Under the pieces are notes generated by a model that saw only the letters and a list, made by a program, of their open reading frames with translations, was not told where the DNA came from and did no database searches. 8,239 nt of DNA from Treponema sp. (lineage in GTDB: Bacteria; Spirochaetota; Spirochaetia; Treponematales; Breznakiellaceae), in NCBI GenBank assembly GCA_009780595.1, contig WQZT01000065.1, positions 1-8,239 of the forward strand, written 5' to 3'. Numbering within the stretch: position 1 is the first letter of the stretch; each line of letters opens with the position of its first letter. Shown in pieces: positions 5,084 to 8,239 of the stretch. The position numbers were made by a program, and so were the translations under genes.

Positions 5084-7297
5084 ATGGCAATTGTAAGTCA
5101 GGCATCGCTGGCGCGTTTCGGGTACGATTTTATACCCGCCGAATTCCTTCCTGCTGGAAAAGATGAATATTGGGTGCGGAACGCTCAATCGAACGGCAGA
5201 GTGTGGCGGGCTTTGAACGCTGACGAGCGGGATGCCCTCGTGAAGAACAACAACTATTGTCCCAACTGGGATTCATTTCTGGTGAGCGACCCGTTTGATC
5301 CCGCGCTCATCCGCAACTCGTATTTTTACGGCTTGGTACGCATCGGCGCGTTGCGCGAAGTTCTCGTTCAACACCACGATTTTCGCATACCCGCCGGAAT
5401 CAGAAACAGCACGATTATTTCCTGCGACATTGGCGATGACACTGCCATTCAAGACTGCGCGTACATTTCGCACTACATCATCGGCGACTGCTGTATCCTT
5501 TCCCGTGTTGACGAAATGCAAGCCACAAGCCACGCTAAGTTCGGCAACGGGGCGCTCAAAGACGGCGAGGGCGAAGATGTCCGCGTCTGGATCGATGTGA
5601 TGAACGAAGCTGGCGGGCGCTCTGTTCTCCCGTTCAGGGAAATGCTCCCTGCTGATGCTTTTTTGTGGGCGGCGTATCGCGACGATGTGGCACTGGTAGA
5701 CGCGCTGAAAAACATCACCCAGCGGGAGTACGGCGGGGCGCGGGGCGCGTACGGCGTTATCGGTTCGCACTCGGCAGTAAAAAGCTGCCACACCATCAAA
5801 GATGTTTTTGTAGGCGAGTGGGCGTACGTCAAAGGGGCGAATAAACTCAAAAATATTTCGGTGCTGTCGTCGAAAGACGAACCGAGCCAGATTGGCGAGG
5901 GCGTTGAGATGGTCAACGGCATTGTCGGTTATGCCTGCAATGTGTTTTACGGGTCAAAAGCCGTGCGGTTTGTGATGGGGCGTAACAGCAGCCTGAAGTA
6001 CGGGGCACGGCTGATTCACTCGGTGCTGGGGGACAACTCGACGGTTTCCTGCTGTGAGATTTTGAACAACCTTGTTTTTCCGGCGCACGAGCAGCACCAC
6101 AACAACTCGTTCCTCATTGCGAGCCTGGTGCAGGGGATGAGCAATATGGCGGCGGGCGCGACTGTCGGCTCTAACCACAACAGCCGCGCAAACGACGGGG
6201 AAATCCGGGCGGGGCGCGGGTTCTGGCCGGGGCTTTCGGCAACGCTGAAGCATTCCAGCCGTTTTGCCAGTTTTGTCATTATTGCCAAAGGCGATTATCC
6301 GTACGAGCTTGATATTTCGCTGCCGTTCTCGCTGGTGAGCAACAACACGCGCCTTGACCGCCTTGAAGTGATGCCCGCGTATTTCTGGATGTACAATATG
6401 TACGCGCTGGAGCGCAATTCGTGGAAAACGCAGACGCGGGACAAGCGGAAGGTTAAGAGCCAGCGTATCGAGGCGGATTACCTTGCGCCGGACACGGCTG
6501 AGGAGATTATTGCCGCCATCGCGCGGCTTGAAGGCTGGATGAAAGCGGCTGGCGTTGCGTTTGACAGCGCGGGGGCGAGCGGGCGGAGTGTTGACGACGA
6601 GGCAATTCCCGTTACCGGGCTTGAACGCCCGCACCGCGCCTCGGTGATTCTCAAGCCGCGCCACGCTATGGCCGCGTACCGCGAAATGTTGTTGTACTAC
6701 GCGGTTAAAACCCTTGCCGATTATTTTGACGCACAGCCGGAATGTACCTACGCGGCGTTTGTTGCCGAGATGGAAGCCGCCGCTGGCGGTTCAGGCACGC
6801 GGGTCAGCGAGTGGGTGAATCTGGGCGGGCAGATAACACCCGCTTTCCGCGTTGATGAGCTCCGTGCGGGAATCGGGCGGGGCGAAGTTGACAGTTGGGA
6901 GAAAATCCACGCCTGGTACGGGCAGATGGCTGAAGCTTACCCGCTGGACAAAGCGTGGCATGCATGGGCGGTGTACCGCTTTTTGAGCGAAGGCGCTGCA
7001 TCCAGCGGCGGCTCAGGCGATCACCCGCTGAAAACGGCGGAGCGCTTTCAGACGGAGCTGCGGACACTTGCCGCTATCAGGCACAGCATTGCCGAGCAGG
7101 TTTTTCTTTCGCGGGAAAAGGACTACAGCGATCCGTTCCGCGCCATTACGTTTAGAAACCGCGAGGAAATGGAACAAGTCGCCGGAACCGCCGCCGGAAA
7201 CTCGTTTGTCAAGCTCGTTCGGGAAACGGCAAAGCAGGAAGAAGAGCGACTAGGGAAACTGGCGCGGCGGGCGAATGGCAAATTAGCCAAAGGCTAA
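5084..7297 (+). CDS. DUF4954-family protein, predicted left-handed beta-helix protein
   Basis: A 737-residue cytoplasmic protein that I recognise as the DUF4954 family of treponemes and Bacteroidetes; its reaction is unknown. Residues of about 82-145 and 222-325 have the short-period hydrophobic/glycine pattern of hexapeptide left-handed beta-helices (for example IGDDTAIQD, YIIGDCCI, VIGSHSAVKSC, FVGEWAYVKGANKLKN, VLGDNSTVSCCEI), as in nucleotidyl- and acyl-transferases acting on sugars. The densest polar, presumably active-site, region is FPAHEQHHNNSF (332-343) and GSNHNSRANDGE (362-373), followed by GRGFWPGL and KGDYPYEL. Residues of about 425-737 are helical and less conserved in look, with lysine/glutamate-rich ends. 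No signal peptide or membrane segment is visible. The start has AGGAG 6 nt upstream. The last codons (ending GKLAKG) lie inside a hairpin-forming repeat, so the C-terminus may have been altered by it. A sugar-nucleotide role is only a fold-based guess. Confidence 0.85.
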   Translation: MAIVSQASLARFGYDFIPAEFLPAGKDEYWVRNAQSNGRVWRALNADERDALVKNNNYCPNWDSFLVSDPFDPALIRNSYFYGLVRIGALREVLVQHHDFRIPAGIRNSTIISCDIGDDTAIQDCAYISHYIIGDCCILSRVDEMQATSHAKFGNGALKDGEGEDVRVWIDVMNEAGGRSVLPFREMLPADAFLWAAYRDDVALVDALKNITQREYGGARGAYGVIGSHSAVKSCHTIKDVFVGEWAYVKGANKLKNISVLSSKDEPSQIGEGVEMVNGIVGYACNVFYGSKAVRFVMGRNSSLKYGARLIHSVLGDNSTVSCCEILNNLVFPAHEQHHNNSFLIASLVQGMSNMAAGATVGSNHNSRANDGEIRAGRGFWPGLSATLKHSSRFASFVIIAKGDYPYELDISLPFSLVSNNTRLDRLEVMPAYFWMYNMYALERNSWKTQTRDKRKVKSQRIEADYLAPDTAEEIIAAIARLEGWMKAAGVAFDSAGASGRSVDDEAIPVTGLERPHRASVILKPRHAMAAYREMLLYYAVKTLADYFDAQPECTYAAFVAEMEAAAGGSGTRVSEWVNLGGQITPAFRVDELRAGIGRGEVDSWEKIHAWYGQMAEAYPLDKAWHAWAVYRFLSEGAASSGGSGDHPLKTAERFQTELRTLAAIRHSIAEQVFLSREKDYSDPFRAITFRNREEMEQVAGTAAGNSFVKLVRETAKQEEERLGKLARRANGKLAKG

Positions 7298-7302
7298 TTT
7301 GC
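7278..7302. repeat. Perfect 11-bp hairpin spanning the DUF4954 stop codon
   Basis: GCAAATTAGCC (7278-7288) and GGCTAATTTGC (7292-7302) are exact reverse complements around AAA. The stem covers the last five sense codons and the TAA at 7295-7297. No T-run follows. Confidence 0.75.
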
Positions 7303-7338
7303 TGGGGAGTTTTGGCTTTGCCAAAACTCCACGCTTGT
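7290..7338. repeat. 49-nt hairpin repeat, copy 1
   Basis: The first of two direct copies spaced 54 bp apart; 46 of 49 positions match, differing at 7300/7354, 7332/7386 and 7334/7388. Its core is a perfect 11-bp stem, GGAGTTTTGGC (7306-7316) with GCCAAAACTCC (7320-7330), and a TTT loop. It starts inside the DUF4954 gene and shares the GGCTAATTTGC arm of the preceding hairpin. The form (short, palindromic, intergenic, tandem) resembles REP/BIME-type dispersed elements. Whether it occurs elsewhere in the genome cannot be seen here. Confidence 0.8.
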
Positions 7339-7343
7339 AATGT

Positions 7344-7392
7344 AAGGCTAATTCGCTGGGGAGTTTTGGCTTTGCCAAAACTCCATGTTTGT
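7344..7392. repeat. 49-nt hairpin repeat, copy 2
   Basis: Second copy, with the same 11-bp stem intact (7360-7370 with 7374-7384). All three differences from copy 1 fall outside the stem, so the hairpin is conserved between copies while the flanks have drifted. The left partner GCAAATTAGCC, present before copy 1, is absent here. Confidence 0.8.
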
Positions 7393-7520
7393 GCCCTAAT
7401 ATCTTGGGATTAACTAACTCTATGTATGGAAAAAATTATCTGAATCTTATAAAAACATGGTGGATTTTACGACTGGTTAACGAACGTGTCGCTTTTAGTT
7501 AATAAAAATCAACTGTTTTA
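7393..7520. other. AT-rich intergenic stretch without a supported feature
   Basis: This is the rest of the 272-bp gap between the DUF4954 gene and the acyltransferase gene. It contains one 26-codon frame (7422-7502) with no ribosome-binding site, which I do not call. I see no terminator, tRNA or convincing promoter in it. Confidence 0.5.
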
Positions 7521-7549
7521 TTGACATTAGCAGTTATCCGTGCCATTCT
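7521..7549 (+). promoter_or_regulatory. Candidate promoter of the acyltransferase gene
   Basis: A perfect TTGACA is at 7521-7526. With a 17-bp spacer the -10 would be CATTCT (7544-7549, 3/6), which is preceded by TGC and so has the extended -10 form. A better hexamer, TAGAAT (7552-7557, 5/6), is 25 bp away, too far for that -35. The -35 is persuasive; the -10 is uncertain. Confidence 0.45.
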
Positions 7550-7561
7550 GTTAGAATGGAG
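7543..7561 (+). promoter_or_regulatory. Inverted repeat overlapping the promoter and ribosome-binding site of the acyltransferase gene
   Basis: CCATTCT (7543-7549) and AGAATGG (7553-7559) are perfect inverted repeats around GTT. The right arm shares two bases with the Shine-Dalgarno GGAG (7558-7561), which lies 8 nt before the ATG at 7570. The site is suitable either as an operator that would block the -10 region or, in RNA, as a small hairpin that masks part of the ribosome-binding site. Confidence 0.5.
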
Positions 7562-7569
7562 TTGAAAAT

Positions 7570-8239
7570 ATGGAGCAAGACACGCCAGCCGCTCTGCCCA
7601 TTCCACCTTTAGAGCAGACAATACTTCGGTATTTGGAGAGAATACAACCGTTGCTTCCCAGCGATAAGTTTCTTTCTTGCAAGAAAACTGCGGAAAAGTT
7701 TTTGAAAAACTCAGGGCCGCTTTTGCATAGAGAGCTGGTTGACTACGGAGCGTCTCTGGAAGGAAGTTGGCTCAAGCCAATCTGGGATGAAAGCTACCTT
7801 TCCTTCCGGGACCCTCTTAACGGAAACATGAATTATTCCACGGTTCTTAACACCCAGCAAATTCCTCAAGGCGGAAGTATTGCCGAGTTTTTCGCCCGCC
7901 TTGTAGCGGCGATGGTCGCGTTTCACCGGCACATTGCATGCGGTGAGTTTGAAAAAGAAAAAACGCCGTCTGGCTTTCTTTGCATGGAGCAGTATATCAA
8001 TGTGTTCGGTGCGTGCAGAATTCCGCTGCCCGGCAAGGACAGTTTGTTTGTTTCCGGGGCGCTTCCCGATGAACACGTTGTCGCGCTATACCGCGGCAAT
8101 ATGTACCTGCTGCCCGTTGTCAATGACGGCAAAATCTTGTCTGCAAGCAGCATCGCGCGGGGGATCGGGGAGATTTTGGGCAGAAATGACGCGCCAGCTC
8201 CCAATATCGGGATTATGACGGCGGCGACGCGGGAAACGG
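7570..8239 (+). CDS. Choline/carnitine O-acyltransferase, N-terminal part (cut by window edge)
   Basis: Transfers acyl groups between CoA and carnitine or choline; this family is best known from eukaryotic carnitine acetyl- and palmitoyltransferases and is uncommon in bacteria. The 223 visible codons are open to the right edge. LPIPPLEQTILRYLERIQPL (9-28) is the family N-terminal signature. GSWLKPIWDESYLSFRDPL (65-83) matches the tryptophan-rich segment of the family. FLCMEQYINVFGACRIPLPG (136-155) matches the conserved LCMNQY...CRxPxP block. GIMTAATRET (214-223) matches the GxLTxxxR motif. The catalytic histidine and CoA-binding motifs lie beyond the window. No signal peptide or transmembrane segment is present, so a soluble enzyme is expected, unlike the membrane-bound carnitine palmitoyltransferase I. 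The start has GGAG 8 nt upstream and a nearby TTGACA. Chain-length and choline/carnitine preference cannot be judged from this half. Confidence 0.9.
   Translation, partial: MEQDTPAALPIPPLEQTILRYLERIQPLLPSDKFLSCKKTAEKFLKNSGPLLHRELVDYGASLEGSWLKPIWDESYLSFRDPLNGNMNYSTVLNTQQIPQGGSIAEFFARLVAAMVAFHRHIACGEFEKEKTPSGFLCMEQYINVFGACRIPLPGKDSLFVSGALPDEHVVALYRGNMYLLPVVNDGKILSASSIARGIGEILGRNDAPAPNIGIMTAATRET

Noticed and set aside
5954..6664. Long minus-strand open frame opposite the DUF4954 gene
   Set aside because: Arg/His/Val-rich shadow translation with no family resemblance and no ribosome-binding site; the plus-strand protein is clearly the conserved one.
7306..7384. Two intrinsic terminators after the DUF4954 gene
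   Set aside because: The stems are strong, but neither is followed by a run of T on either strand; I list them as repeats instead. They could still stop or stabilise transcripts in another way.
7290..7392. CRISPR-like array
   Set aside because: Only two copies, the repeat unit is itself a long palindrome, the gap between copies is 5 bp rather than a 30-bp spacer, and no cas gene is near.
7422..7502. 26-codon frame starting ATG TAT GGA in the gap before the acyltransferase gene
   Set aside because: No Shine-Dalgarno sequence or clear promoter, and the length is expected by chance in AT-rich DNA; two tryptophans in a row are unusual but not enough.

Overview
The window looks like a spirochaete chromosome, most probably a Treponema-type gut or oral treponeme. 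I infer this from gene content rather than from any marker gene. A DUF4954-type protein, an HDOD protein with an N-terminal GHKL-like ATPase region, a bacteriohemerythrin and a bacterial choline/carnitine O-acyltransferase are, to my knowledge, a combination typical of treponemes. Base composition is moderate, with AT-rich intergenic regions. No rRNA, tRNA, CRISPR array, transposase or phage gene is visible.

Layout. Three genes are on the minus strand: an RluA-family pseudouridine synthase (150-899), an HDOD signalling protein (980-2470) and a bacteriohemerythrin (2662-3129). A 114-bp divergent region (3130-3243) separates them from four plus-strand genes: a small nitroreductase-family flavoprotein (3244-3747), a Na+-translocating decarboxylase beta subunit (3820-4986), a 737-residue DUF4954 protein (5084-7297) and the first 223 codons of a choline/carnitine acyltransferase (7570 to the right edge).

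The genes do not form one pathway. Hemerythrin (O2/redox sensing or carriage) and the nitroreductase share a divergent promoter region, which fits redox or oxygen adaptation in an anaerobe. The decarboxylase beta subunit is a membrane Na+ pump whose catalytic alpha subunit is not in the window. The acyltransferase implies use of acyl-carnitine or acyl-choline esters. DUF4954 resembles left-handed beta-helix (hexapeptide) enzymes and its substrate is unknown.

The most notable non-coding content lies around the DUF4954 gene. Its leader can form a long stem in which a 12-nt arm pairs perfectly with its Shine-Dalgarno region. A consensus -10 box sits so that a transcript made from it would omit that arm. 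At the 3' end there is a compact set of strong hairpins: one overlaps the stop codon, and a 49-nt hairpin-bearing repeat is present twice. The two divergent genes both appear to be transcribed as (near-)leaderless mRNAs. The acyltransferase has a perfect inverted repeat overlapping its promoter and ribosome-binding site.
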